Assembly (NCBI RefSeq): GCF_051401765.1
Contig: NW_027480548.1
Coordinates: 806,001 to 870,000 of the forward strand
Direction of reading: 5' to 3'
Origin: Calliopsis andreniformis
Lineage: Eukaryota; Arthropoda; Insecta; Hymenoptera; Andrenidae
DNA: 64,000 nucleotides
Every line of letters starts with the position of its first letter. The stretch's first letter is position 1. Shown here piece after piece: positions 39,608 to 52,829 of the stretch. The position numbers and the translations under genes are program-made. The notes below the pieces were generated by a model. It was not told where the DNA came from, did not search any database, and saw only the letters and a list, made by a program, of their open reading frames with translations.

Positions 39608-40940
39608 GAGGTTTGAGGACTGAGAATTGAGGACTGAGTATTGAGAATTGAGGATTGAGGATTGAGGATTGAGGATTGAAGATTGAGGATTGGGTATTGC
39701 GGATTGAACATTGAAGAATGAGGATTGAGGAATTAGGATTGAGGATTGAGGATTGAGGATCGAAGGTTGAGGATTGGGTATTGAGGATTGAAGAATGAGG
39801 ATTGAGGATTGAGGATTGAGGATTGAGGATTGAAGATTAGTGTTGAGGATTGAAGATTGAGGATTGAGGATTGAGGATTGAGGATTGAGGATTGAAGATT
39901 GAGTATTGAGGATTGAAGATTGAGGACTGGGTATTGAGGATTGAGTATTCAGGGTTGAAGATTGAGGATTGAGGATTGAGGATTGAGGATTGAGTATTGA
40001 GGATTGAAGATTGAATATTGGAGAATGAATATTGAGGACTGAGGGTTGAGGGTTGTGGATTGAGGACGAGGACTGAGTGTCGACTATTGATGTTTGAGGT
40101 CTGAGGATTAAGGATTGACGATTGAGAATTGAGGATTGAGGATTGAGGATTGGAAATTGAGGATTGGGTATTTAGGATTGAAGAATGAGGATTGAGGATT
40201 GAGGTTTGAGGATTGAGGATTGAAGATTGAGTATTGATGATTGAATATTGAGGATTGAGGATTGAGGTTTGAGGATTGAGGACGAGGACTGACGGTTGAG
40301 GATTGATGTTTGAGGATTGAGGATTGGGGATTGAGGACTGAGGTTTGAGTATTGAGAATTGAGCATTGAGGATTGAAGATTGATGACTGGGGATTGAGGA
40401 TTGAAGATTGAGGATTAACGATTGAATGTTGGGGATTGAGGACCTAGTATCGGAGATTGATTATTGAGGATTGAAGATTGAGGATTGAGGATTGAGGATT
40501 GAGAATTGAGAATTGAGTATGAGGACTGAGGGTTGAGGATTGAGGTTTGAGGACTGGGGATTGAGGATTGAGGATTGAGGATTGAGGATTGAGGATTGAG
40601 GTTTGAGGATTGAGGATTGAAGATTGAGTATTGATGATTGAATATTGAGGATTGAGGATTGAGGTTTGAGGATTGAGGACGAGGACTGACGGTTGAGGAT
40701 TGAGGTTTGAGGATTGAGGATTGGGGATTGTGGACTGAGGATTGAGGATTGAGGATTGAGCATTCAGGATTGAAGATTGAGGACTGGGGATTGAGGATTG
40801 AAGATTGAGAATTAACGATTGAAGATTGGGGATCGAGCATCTGGGATCGGATATTGACTATTGAGGATTGAAGATTGAGGATTGAGGATTGAGGATTGAG
40901 AATTGAGAATTGAGGATGAGGACTGAGGGTTGAGGATTGA

Positions 40941-43851
40941 GGTTTGAGGAATGAGGATTGATGGTTGAGGATTGAGGATTGAGGATTGAGGATTGAGGAT
41001 TGAGGATTGAGGATTGAGTACTGCAGATTGAGTATTGATGCCTGAGGATTGAGGATTGAGGGTTGAGGATTGAGGATTGAAGATTGAAGATTGAGTATTG
41101 GGGATTGAAGATTGAGGATTGAGGATTGAGGATTGAGGATGGAGAATGAGGACTGACGGTTGAGGTTTGAGGTTTGAGGATTGAAGATTGAGGGCTGAGG
41201 ACTGAGGATTGAGGATTGAGGATTGAGCATTGAGGATTGAAGATTGAGTACTGGGGATTGGGGATTGAATATTGAGGATTAAGGATTGAAGATTGGGGAT
41301 TGAGGATCTAGAATTGGAGATTGATTATTGAGGATTGAAGATTGAGGATTGAGGATTGAGGATTGAGAATTGAGAATTGAGTATGAGAACTGAGGGCTGT
41401 GGATTGAGGTTTGAGGAATGAGGATTGAGGGTTGGTGATTTAGGATTGAGAATTGAGGATTGAAGATTGAGGATTGAGGATTGAGGATTGAGGATTGAGG
41501 ATGGAGGATGAGGGCTGAGGGTTGAGGATTGCGGTTCGAGGACTGAGGACTGAGGATTGAGGATTGAGAATTGAGGATTGAGGATTGAGGATTGAAATTG
41601 AGGATTGGGTATCGATGATTGAAGAATGAGGATTGAGGAATTAGGATTGAGGATTGAGGATTGAGGATTGAAGATTGAGGAGTGGGTATTCAGGATTGAA
41701 GATTGAGGATTGAGTATTGAGGATTGAGGATTGAGGATTGAAGATTGAGGATTCAGAATTGAGGATTGAGGATTGAGGATTGAGGATTGAAGATTGAATA
41801 TTGATGATTGAATATTGAGGATTGAGGATAGAGGATTGAAGATGGAGGATGAGGGCTGAGGGTTGAGGTTTGAGGTTTGAGTATTGAATCCTGAGAATTC
41901 AGGATATTCTATTGAGTATTGAGAATTGAGGGTTGATGGTTGAGTATTCAGCATTGGGGTTGAGGATTGAGTATTGAAGACTGAGGATTGATGATTGAGG
42001 ATTGAGGATTGAGGTTTGAGGATTGAGTATTGAGTATTGAAGATTGAGGATTGATGATAGAGGATTGAGGATTGAGCGCTGAGGTTTGAGGACTGAGGAC
42101 TGAGTATTGAGAATTGAGGATTGAGGATTGAGGATTGAGGATTGAAGATTGAGGATTGGGTATTGCGGATTGAACATTGATGAATGAGGATTGAGGAATT
42201 AGGATTGAGGATTGAGGATTGAGGACTGACGGTTGAGGATTGAGGTTTGAGGATTGAAGATGGAGGGCTGAGGACTGAGGATTGAGGATTGAGGATTGAG
42301 CATTGAGGATTGAAGATTGAGTATTGGGGATTGGGGATTGAATATTGAGGATTAAGGATTGATGATTGGGGATTGAGGATCTAGAATTGGAGATTGATTA
42401 TTGAGGATTGAAGATTGAGGATTGAGGATTAAGGATTGAGAATTGAGAGTTGAGTATGAGAACTGAGGGTTGTGGATTGAGGTTTGAGGACTGAGGATTG
42501 AGGGTTGGGGATTTAGGATTGAGAATTGAGGATTGAAGATTGAGGATTGAGGATTGAGGATTGAGGATTGAGGATGGAGGATGAGGGCTGAGGGTTGAGG
42601 ATTGCGGTTTGAGGACTGAGGACTGAGGATTGAGGATTGAGAATTGAGGATTGAGGATTGAGGATTGAAATTGAGGATTGGGTATTGATGATTGAAGAAT
42701 GAGGATTGAGGAATTAGGATTGAGGATTGAGGATTTAGGATTGAAGATTGAGGAGTGGGTATTCAGGATTGAAGATTGAGGATTGAGTATTGAGGATTGA
42801 GGATTGAAGATTGAGGATTCAGAATTGAGGATTGAGGATTGAGGATTGAGGATTGAAGATTAAATATTGATGATTGAATATTGAGGATTGAGGATAGAGG
42901 ATTGAAGATGGAGCATGAGAGCTGAGGGTTGAGGTTTGAGGTTTGAGTATTGAATCCTGAGAATTCAGGATATTCTATTGAGTATTGAGAATTGAGGGTT
43001 GATGGTTGAGTATTGAGCATTGGGGTTGAGGATTGAGTATTGAAGACTGAGGATTGATGATTGAGGATTGAGGATTGAGGTTTGAGGATTGAGTATTGAG
43101 TATTGAAGATTGAGGATTGATGATAGAGGATTGAGGATTGAGCGCTGAGGTTTGAGGACTGAGGACTGAGTATTGAGAATTCAGGATTGAGGATTGAGGA
43201 CTGAGGATTGAAGATTGCGGATTGGGGACTGAGGATTGAATATTCAGGATTGAGGATTGAGGATTGAGGATTGAGGATTGATGATTGAAGATTCATTATT
43301 GATGATTGAAGGTTGAGGATTGAGGATTGAGGATTGAAGATTGAGGACTGAGCGTTGATGGTTTAGTGATGAGAATTGATATTTGTGGATTGAGATTTGA
43401 AGAGTGAAGAATGGGGATTGAGTATTGAAAACTGTGAATTGAGGATATTCTATTGAGGACTGAGGATTGACAATTGATTTAAGAGGACTGAGGGCTGAAG
43501 ATTGAGGATTCAGGATTGAGGATTAGGGATTGAGGTTTGAGGACTGAGGATTGAGGGTTGAGGATTCAGGATGAGGGCTGAGATTTGAGGATTGAGGTTT
43601 GAGGTCTGAGGACTGAGGATTGAGGATTGAGAATTGAGGATTCAGGATTGAGGATTGAAGATTGAGGATTGGGGACTGAGTGTTGAGGGTTGAGTGATGA
43701 GAATTGATGTTTGTGGATAGATATTTGAAGATTGCAGATTCAGTATTGAGTACTGAAATGTGTGAATTGATGATATTCTATTGAGGACTGAGAATTGACG
43801 ACTGATTGTTGAGGACTGAGGTCTGAAGATTGAGGATTCAGGATTGTGGAT
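40941..43851 (+). repeat. HOR segment with orphan C and shortened B-A
   Basis: From 40.2 to about 42.9 kb this repeats 35.8-38.6 kb at +4,350 (C cores 37554/41904 and 38620/42970). The C at 41904 again lacks a following B and A. The next series (C 42970, B 43445, A 43773) differs: its B-A spacing is 328 bp, as at 6.57-6.90 kb. This is where the SalI family gives way to the family seen at 5-12 kb. Confidence 0.82.
41879..42165 (+). repeat. Orphan C (41904) with B and A deleted
   Basis: Third orphan C, 4,350 bp after the second and with the same 258-bp distance to GGGTATTGCGG. All three share one junction, so a single deletion was spread by later duplication. Confidence 0.84.
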
Positions 43852-43859
43852 TCAGGATT
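42945..43859 (+). repeat. C-B-A series, B-A shortened (42970, 43445, 43773)
   Basis: C-B 475, B-A 328. It has the same 105-bp deletion junction as at 6.7 kb (GATTCAGG joined to ATGAGGGCTGAG). An extra EcoRI-like GAATTC occurs near 43178 from a private change. Confidence 0.86.
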
Positions 43860-45256
43860 GAGGTTTGAGGACTGAGAATTGAGGACTGAGTATTGAGAAT
43901 TGAGGATTGAGGATTGAGGATTGAGGATTGAAGATTGAGGATTGGGTATTGCGGATTGAACATTGATGAATGAGGATTGAGGAATTAGGATTGAGGATTG
44001 AGGATTGAGGACTGACGGTTGAGGATTGAGGTTTGAGGATTGAAGATTGAGGGCTGAGGACTGAGGATTGAGGATTGAGGATTGAGCATTGAGGATTGAA
44101 GATTGAGTACTGGGGATTGGGGATTGAATATTGAGGATTAAGGATTGATGATTGGGGATTGAGGATCTAGAATTGGAGATTGATTATTGAGGATTGAAGA
44201 TTGAGGATTGAGGATTGAGGATTGAGAATTGAGAATTGAGTATGAGAACTGAGGGTTGTGGATTGAGGTTTGAGGACTGAGGATTGAGGGTTGGGGATTT
44301 AGGATTGAGAGTTGAGGATTGAAGATTGAGGATTGAGGATTGAGGATTGAGGATTGAGGATGGAGGATGAGGGCTGAGGGTTGAGGATTGCGGTTTGAGG
44401 ACTGAGGACTGAGGATTGAGGATTGAGAATTGAGGATTGAGGATTGAGGATTGAAATTGAGGATTGTGTATTGATGATTGAAGAATGAGGATTGAGGAAT
44501 TAGGATTCAGGATTGAGGATTTAGGATTGAAGATTGAGGAGTGGGTATTCAGGATTGAAGATTGAGGATTGAGTATTGAGGATTGAGGATTGAGGATTGA
44601 AGATTGAGGATTCAGAATTGAGGATTGAGGATTGAGGATTGAGGATTGAAGGTTGAGGATTGAGGATTGAGTACTGAGGATTGAGGATTGAGGATTGAGG
44701 ATTGAAGATTGAGTATTGATGATTGAGGATTGAGGATTGAGATTTGAGTATGAGGGCTGAGGGTTGAGGATTGAGGTTTGGGAAATGGGGATTGAGGATT
44801 GAGGATTGAGGATTGAGGATTGAGGATTGAGGATTGAGGATTGAGGGTTGAGTATTGAAGATTGAGTATTGATCACTGAGGATTGAGGATTGAGGATTGA
44901 GGATTGAAGATTGAATATTGAGGATATAAGATTGAGGATTGATGATTGAGGATTGAGGACGGAGGATGAGGGCTGAGGGTAGAGGATTGAGGTTTGAGGA
45001 CAGAGGACTGAGGATTGAGGATTGAGAATTGAGGATTGATTAATGAGGATTGAAGATTGAGGATTGGGTATTGAGTATTGAAGTATGAGGATTGAGGATT
45101 GAGGATTGAAGATTGAGTATTGAGGATTGAAGATTGAGGGTTGTGGATTGAGGACGAGGACTGAGGGTTGAGTATTGATGTTTGAGGTCTTGGGATTGAG
45201 GATTGACGATTGAGAATTGAGTATTGAGGATTGAGGATTGAAGATTGAGGACTGAG

Positions 45257-45868
45257 TGTTGATGGTTTAGTGATGAGAATTGATATTTGTGGATTGAGAT
45301 TTGAAGAGTGAAGAATGGGGATTGAGTATTGAAAACTGTGAATTGAGGATATTCTATTGAGGACTGAGGATTGACAATTGATTTAAGAGGACTGAGGGCT
45401 GAAGATTGAGGATTCAGGATTGAGGATTAGGGATTGAGGTTTGAGGACTGAGGATTGAGGGTTGAGGATTCAGGATTGAGGATTGACGCTTGAGGATTGA
45501 GGATTGAGGATTGAGGATTGGGTATTGAGGATTGATCATTGAGGATTGAGGATTGAGGATTGAGGATTGAGGATTGAGGATGAGGGCTGAGAGTTGAGGA
45601 TTGAGTTTTGAGATCTGAGGACTGAGGATTGAGGATTGAGAATTGAGGATTGAGGATTGAGGATTGAAGATTGAGGATTGGGGACTGAGTGTTGAGGGTT
45701 GAGTGATGAGAATTGATGTTTGTGGATAGAGATTTGAAGATTGCAGATTGAGTATTGAGTATTGAAATGTGTGAACTGATGATATTCTATTGAGGACTGA
45801 GAATTGACGACTGATTGTTGAGGACTGAGGTCTGAAGATTGAGGATTCAGGATTGTGGATTCAGGATT
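45257..45868 (+). repeat. B-A series without C (45349, 45782)
   Basis: Counterpart of 8711-9322 with 433-bp spacing. One A base change near 45777 (GTGAACTGATG) is shared with the copy at 54.8 kb but not with the one at 9.2 kb. Confidence 0.86.
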
Positions 45869-48606
45869 GAGGTTTGAGGACTGAGAATTGAGGACTGAGT
45901 ATTGAGAATTGAGGATTGAGGATTGAGGATTGAGGATTGAAGATTGAGGATTGGGTATTGAGGATGAGGACTGAGGGTTGAGGATTGAGGTTTGAGGAAT
46001 GAGGATTGATGGTTGAGGATTGAGGATTGAGGATTGAGGATTGAGGATTGAGTACTGCAGATTGAGTATTGATGCCTGAGGATTGAGGATTGAGGATTGA
46101 GGATTGAGGATTGAATATTGAAGATTGAGTATTGGGGATTGAAGATTGAGGATTGAGGATTGAGGATTGAGGATGGAGAATGAGGACTGACGGTTGAGGA
46201 TTGAGGTTTGACGATTGAAGATTGAGGGCTGAGGACTGAGGATTGAGGATTGAGGATTGAGCATTGAGGATTGAAGATTGAGTACTGGGGATTGGGGATT
46301 GAATATTGAGGATTAAGGATTGAAGATTGGGGATTGAGGATCTAGAATTGGAGATTGATTATTGAGGATTGAGGATTGAGGGCTGAGGATTGAGGATTGA
46401 GGATTGAGGATTGAAGATTGAGTATTGATGATTGAATATTGAGGATTGAGGATTGAGGTTTGAGGATTGAGGACGAGGACTGACGGTTGAGGATTGAGGT
46501 TTGAGGATTGAGGATTGGGGATTGAGGACTGTGGATTGAGTATTGAGGATTGAGCATTGAGGATTGAGGATTGAGGATTGAGGATTGAGGATTGAGTACT
46601 GCAGATTGAGTATTGATGCCTGAGGATTGAGGATTGAGGATTGAGGATTGAGGATTGAAGATTGAAGATTGAGTATTGGGGATTGAAGATTGAGGATTGA
46701 GGATTGAGGATTGAGGATGGAGAATGAGGACTGACGGTTGAGGATTGAGGTTTGAGGATTGAAGATTGAGGGCTGAGGACTGAGGATTGAGGATTGAGGA
46801 TTGAGCATTGAGGATTGAAGATTGAGTACTGGGGATTGGGGATTGAATATTGAGGATTAAGGATTGAAGATTGGGGATTGAGGATCTAGAATTGGAGATT
46901 GATTATTGAGGATTGAAGATTGAGGATTGAGGATTGAGGATTGAGGATTGAGGATTGAGGATTGAAGATTGAGTATTGATGATTGAATATTGAGGATTGA
47001 GGATTGAGGTTTGAGGATTGAGGACGAGGACTGACGGTTGAGGATTGAGGTTTGAGGATTGAGGATTGGGGATTGAGGACTGAGGATTGAGTATTGAGGA
47101 TTGAGCATTGAGGATTGAAGATTGATTACTGGGGATTGAGGATTGAAGATTGAGGATTAACGATTGAAGGTTGGGGATTGAGGACCTAGTATCGGAGATT
47201 GATTATTGAGGATTGAAGATTGAGGATTGAGGATTGAGGATTGAGAATTGAGAATTGAGTATGAGGACTGAGGGATGAGGATTGAGGTTTGAGGACTGGG
47301 GATTGAGGATTGAGGATTGAGGATTGAGGATTGAGGATTGAGGTTTGAGGATTGAGGATGGAAGATTGAGTATTGATGATTGAATATTGAGGATTGAGGA
47401 TTGAGGTTTGATGATTGAGGACGAGGACTGACGGTTGAGGATTGAGGTTTGAGGATTGAGGATTGGGGATTGTGGACTGAGGATTGAGGATTGCGGATTG
47501 AGCATTGAGGATTGAAGATTGATGACTGGGGATTGAGGATTGAAGATTGAGGATTAACGATTGAAGATTGGGGATTGAGCATCTAGGATCGGATATTGAC
47601 TATTGAGGATTGAAGATTGAGGATTGAGGATTGAGGATTGAGAATTGAGAATTGAGGATGAGGACTGAGGGTTGAGGATTGAGGTTTGAGGAATGAGGAT
47701 TGATGGTTGAGGATTGAGGATTGAGGATTGAGGATTGAGGATTGAGTACTGCAGATTGAGTATTGATGCCTGAGGATTGAGGATTGAGGATTGAGGATTG
47801 AGGATTGAAGATTGAAGATTGAGTATTGGGGATTGAAGATTGAGAATTGAGGATTGAGGATTGAGGATGGAGAATGAGGACTGACGGTTGAGGATTGAGG
47901 TTTGAGGATTGAAGATTGAGGGCTGAGGACTGAGGATTGAGGATTGAGGATTGAGCATTGAGGATTGAAGATTGAGTACTGGGGATTGGGGATTGAATAT
48001 TGAGGATTAAGGATTGAAGATTGGGGATTGAGGATCTAGAATTGGAGATTGATTATTGAGGATTGAAGATTGAGGATTGAGGATTGAGGATTGAGAATTG
48101 GGAATTGAGTATGAGAACTGAGGGTTGTGGATTGAGGTTTGAGGAATGAGGATTGAGGGTTGGGGATTTAGGATTGAGAATTGAGGATTGAAGATTGAGG
48201 ATTGAGGATTGAGGATTGAGGATTATGGATGGAGGATGAGGGCTGAGGGTTGAGGATTGCGGTTTGAGGACTGAGGACTGAGGATTGAGGATTGAGAATT
48301 GAGGATTGAGGATTGAGGATTGAAATTGAGGATTGGGTATTGATGATTGAAGAATGAGGATTGAGGAATTAGGATTGAGGATTGAGGATTGAGGATTGAA
48401 GATTGAGGAGTGGGTATTCAGGATTGAAGATTGATGATTGAGTATTGAGGATTGAGGATTGAGGATTGAAGATTGAGGATTCAGAATTGAGGATTGAGGA
48501 TTGAGGATTGAGGATTGAAGATTGAATATTGATGATTGAATATTGAGGATTGAGGATAGAGGATTGAAGATGGAGGATGAGGGCTGAGGGCTGAGGTTTG
48601 AGGTTT

Positions 48607-49210
48607 GAGTATTGAATCCTGAGAATTCAGGATATTCTATTGAGTATTGAGAATTGAGGATTGATGGTTGAGTATTGAGCATTGGGGTTGAGGATTGAGT
48701 ATTGAAGACTGAGGATTGATGATTGAGGATTGAGGATTGAGGTTTGAGGATTGAGTATTGAGTATTGAAGATTGAGGATTGATGATAGAGGATTGAGGAT
48801 TGAGCGCTGAGGTTTGAGGACTGAGGACTGAGTATTGGGAATTGAGGATTGAGGATTGAGGACTGAGGATTGAAGATTGAGGATTGGGGACTGAGGATTG
48901 AATATTCAGGATTGAGGATTGAGGATTGAGGATTGAGGATTGAGGATTGATGATTGAAGATTCATTATTGATGATTGAAGGTTGGGGTTTGAGGATTGAG
49001 GATTGAAGATTGAGGACTGAGCGTTGATGGTTTAGTGATGAGAATTGATATTTGTGGATTGAGATTTGAAGAGTGAAGAATTGGGATTGAGTATTGAAAA
49101 CTGTGAATTGAGGATATTCTATTGAGGACTGAGGATTGACAATTGATTTAAGAGGACTGAGGGCTGAAGATTGAGGATTCAGGATTGAGGATTAGGGATT
49201 GAGGTTTGAG
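48607..49210 (+). repeat. C-B series, C-B 482 bp (48632, 49114)
   Basis: The C-B spacing is one heptamer longer than the 475 type, owing to an extra GAGGATT near 48.93 kb. No A follows. After the B tail the sequence enters the D-type region through a GGGTCGAGG unit. Confidence 0.86.
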
Positions 49211-50350
49211 GACTGAGGATTGAGGGTCGAGGATTGAGGGTTGAGGATTGAACTTTAAGTATTGAGGATTGAAGACTAACGATTGAGGATTGAGGATTGA
49301 GGATTGAGTATTGAGGAAAGAGGATTGAAGATTGAGTATTGAGGATTGAAGTTTGAGGATTGAGGTTTGGGGACTGAGGATTGTGGATTGAGGATTGAGG
49401 TTTGAGGGCTGAGGATTGAGGATTGAGGATTGAGGATTGAGGATTGAAGATTGAGGATTGAGGATTGAGGATTGAAGATTGAAGATTGAGTATTGAGGAT
49501 AGAAGACTGACTATTGAGGGTTGAGTATTGATGTTTGAGGTCTGAGGATCGAGCATTGAGGATTGAGAATTGAGGATTGAGGATTGAGGATTGAGGATTG
49601 AAGATTGAGTATTGGGTATTGAGGATTGAAGAGTGAGGATTGAGGATTGAGGATTGAGGATGAGGGCTGAAGGTTGAGGATTGAGGTTTGAGGACTGAGG
49701 ACTGAGGATTGAGGATTAAGAATTGAGGATGGAGGATTGAGGATTGAAGATTGAGGATTGGGTATTGAGGATTGAAGAATGAGGATTGAGGATTGAGGGT
49801 TGAGGATTGAACATTGAGTATTGACGATTGAAGACTGACGACTGAGGATTTAGGATTGAGGATTGAGTATTGAGGAATGAGGATTGAAGATTGTGTATTG
49901 AGGATTGAAGATTGAGGATAGAGATTTGGGGACTGTGGATTGTGGATTGAGGATTGAGGATTGAGGACTGAGGATTGAGGATTGAGTATTGAGGATTGAA
50001 CATTGAGGACTGGACATCGCGGATTGAACATTGAGGATTGAGGATTGAGGATTGAGTATTGAGGATTGAGGACTGAAGGTTGTATATTGATGATTGAAGA
50101 TTGAGTATTGGGGAATGAGGGTTGTGGATTGAGGACGAGGACTGAGGTTTTGAGTATTGATGTTTGAGGTCTGAGGATCGAGGATTGAGGATTGAGAATT
50201 GAGGATTCAGGATTGAGCATTAAAGATTGAGGATTGGGTATTGAGGATTGAAGTATGAGGATTGAGGATTGAGGATTGAGGATTGAGGAATGAAGATTGA
50301 GGATTGGGCACTGAGTGTTGAGCATTGAGGGTTGAAGGTTGAGGATTGGG

Positions 50351-50530
50351 GACTGAGTGTTGAGGGTTGAGTGATGAGAATTGATGTTTGTGGATAGAGA
50401 TTTGAAGATTGCAGGTTGAGTATTGAGTATTGAAAGCTGTGAATTGATGATATTCTATTGAGGATTGAGGATTGACAACTGATTGTTGAGGACTGAGGGC
50501 TGAAGATTGAGTATTCAGGATTGAGGATTC
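50351..50530 (+). repeat. D island (core 50450)
   Basis: Third island type: GTGATGAG at 50371, core at 50450 (79 bp), TGAAAGCTGTGAATTG before the core and GACAACTGATTGTTGAGG after it. It combines features of A (TTTGTGGATAGAGATTTG, GATTGCAG) and of B (GAGGGCTGAAG tail). Confidence 0.86.
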
Positions 50531-50919
50531 AGGACTGTGGTTTGAGGGCTGAGGATTAGGGATTGAGGTTTGAGGACTGAGAATTGAGGACTGAGTATTG
50601 AGAATTGAGGATTGAGGATTGAGGATTGAGGATTGAAATTGAGGATTGGGTATTGATGATTGAAGAATGAGGATTGAGGAATTAGGATTGAGGATTGAGG
50701 ATTGAGGATTGAAGATTGAGGAGTGGGTATTCAGGATTGAAGATTGATGATTGAGTATTGAGGATTGAGGATTGAGGATTGAAGATTGAGGATTCAGAAT
50801 TGAGGATTGAGGATTGAGGATTGAGGATTGAAGATTGAATATTGATGATTGAATATTGAGGATTGAGGATAGAGGATTGAAGATGGAGGATGAGGGCTGA
50901 GGGCTGAGGTTTGAGGTTT

Positions 50920-51510
50920 GAGTATTGAATCCTGAGAATTCAGGATATTCTATTGAGTATTGAGAATTGAGGATTGATGGTTGAGTATTGAGCATTGGGG
51001 TTGAGGATTGAGTATTGAAGACTGAGGATTGATGATTGAGGATTGAGGATTGAGGTTTGAGGATTGAGTATTGAGTATTGAAGATTGAGGATTGATGATA
51101 GAGGATTGAGGATTGAGCGCTGAGGTTTGAGGACTGAGGACTGAGTATTGGGAATTGAGGATTGAGGATTGAGGACTGAGGATTGAAGATTGAGGATTGG
51201 GGACTGAGGATTGAATATTCAGGATTGAGGATTGAGGATTGAGGATTGAGGATTGATGATTGAAGATTCATTATTGATGATTGAAGGTTGGGGTTTGAGG
51301 ATTGAGGATTGAAGATTGAGGACTGAGCGTTGATGGTTTAGTGATGAGAATTGATATTTGTGGATTGAGATTTGAAGAGTGAAGAATTGGGATTGAGTAT
51401 TGAAAACTGTGAATTGAGGATATTCTATTGAGGACTGAGGATTGACAATTGATTTAAGAGGACTGAGGGCTGAAGATTGAGGATTCAGGATTGAGGATTA
51501 GGGATTGAGG
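50920..51510 (+). repeat. C-B series, C-B 475 bp (50945, 51420)
   Basis: Tandem copy of the 48.6-49.2 kb series without the extra heptamer. Again followed by D, not A. Confidence 0.86.
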
Positions 51511-52649
51511 TTTGAGGACTGAGGATTGAGGGTTGAGGATTGAGGGTTGAGGATTGAACTTTAAGTATTGAGGATTGAAGACTAACGATTGAGGATTGAG
51601 GATTGAGGATTGAGTATTGAGGAAAGAGGATTGAAGATTGAGTATTGAGGATTGAAGTTTGAGGATTGAGGTTTGGGGACTGAGGATTGTGGATTGAGGA
51701 TTGAGGTTTGAGGGCTGAGGATTGAGGATTGAGGATTGAGGATTGAGGATTGAAGATTGAGGATTGAGGATTGAGGATTGAAGATTGAAGATTGAGTATT
51801 GAGGATAGAAGACTGACTATTGAGGGTTGAGTATTGATGTTTGAGGTCTGAGGATCGAGCATTGAGGATTGAGAATTGAGGATTGAGGATTGAGGATTGA
51901 AGATTGAGTATTGGGTATTGAGGATTGAAGAGTGAGGATTGAGGATTGAGGATTGAGGATGAGGGCTGAAGGTTGAGGATTGAGGTTTGAGGACTGAGGA
52001 CTGAGGATTGAGGATTAAGAATTGAGGATGGAGGATTGAGGATTGAAGATTGAGGATTGGGTATTGAGGATTGAAGAATGAGGATTGAGGATTGAGGGTT
52101 GAGGATTGAACATTGAGTATTGACGATTGAAGACTGACGACTGAGGATTTAGGATTGAGGATTGAGTATTGAGGAATGAGGATTGAAGATTGTGTATTGA
52201 GGATTGAAGATTGAGGATAGAGATTTGGGGACTGTGGATTGTGGATTGAGGATTGAGGATTGAGGACTGAGGATTGAGGATTGAGTATTGAGGATTGAAC
52301 ATTGAGGACTGGACATCGCGGATTGAACATTGAGGATTGAGGATTGAGGATTGAGTATTGAGGATTGAGGACTGAAGATTGTATATTGATGATTGAAGAT
52401 TGAGTATTGGGGAATGAGGGTTGTGGATTGAGGACGAGGACTGAGGTTTTGAGTATTGATGTTTGAGGTCTGAGGATCGAGGATTGAGGATTGAGAATTG
52501 AGGATTCAGGATTGAGCATTAAAGATTGAGGATTGGGTATTGAGGATTGAAGTATGAGGATTGAGGATTGAGGATTGAGGATTGAGGAATGAAGATTGAG
52601 GATTGGGCACTGAGTGTTGAGCATTGAGGGTTGAAGGTTGAGGATTGGG

Positions 52650-52829
52650 GACTGAGTGTTGAGGGTTGAGTGATGAGAATTGATGTTTGTGGATAGAGAT
52701 TTGAAGATTGCAGGTTGAGTATTGAGTATTGAAAGCTGTGAATTGATGATATTCTATTGAGGATTGAGGATTGACAACTGATTGTTGAGGACTGAGGGCT
52801 GAAGATTGAGTATTCAGGATTGAGGATTC
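52650..52829 (+). repeat. D island (core 52749)
   Basis: Copy of the 50.35-kb D island at +2,299, with the same 79-bp internal spacing. Confidence 0.86.

Larger units (their letters stand above)
33245..40940 (+). repeat. 7.7-kb block, copy 2 of a 9,955-bp-spaced pair
   Basis: Near-identical to 23290-30985 at +9,955. Single-base differences seen by eye include positions near 35838, 37213 and 39410. It shares the fused B/A island (35.24 kb), the orphan C (37554) and the one-heptamer-short C-B spacing. The match ends at about 40940, where copy 1 is missing about 550 bp. Confidence 0.92.
43852..50560 (+). repeat. Segment 1 of the 9.0-kb duplicated pair
   Basis: Collinear with 52856-59550. The offset is 9,004 for most of the length (B 45349/54353, A 45782/54786, C 48632/57636), then 8,997 after an extra heptamer near 48.93 kb (B 49114/58111), then 8,990 after another (D 50450/59440). 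The first 5.4 kb also resembles 6.9-12.6 kb. The end carries the D island. Confidence 0.9.
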
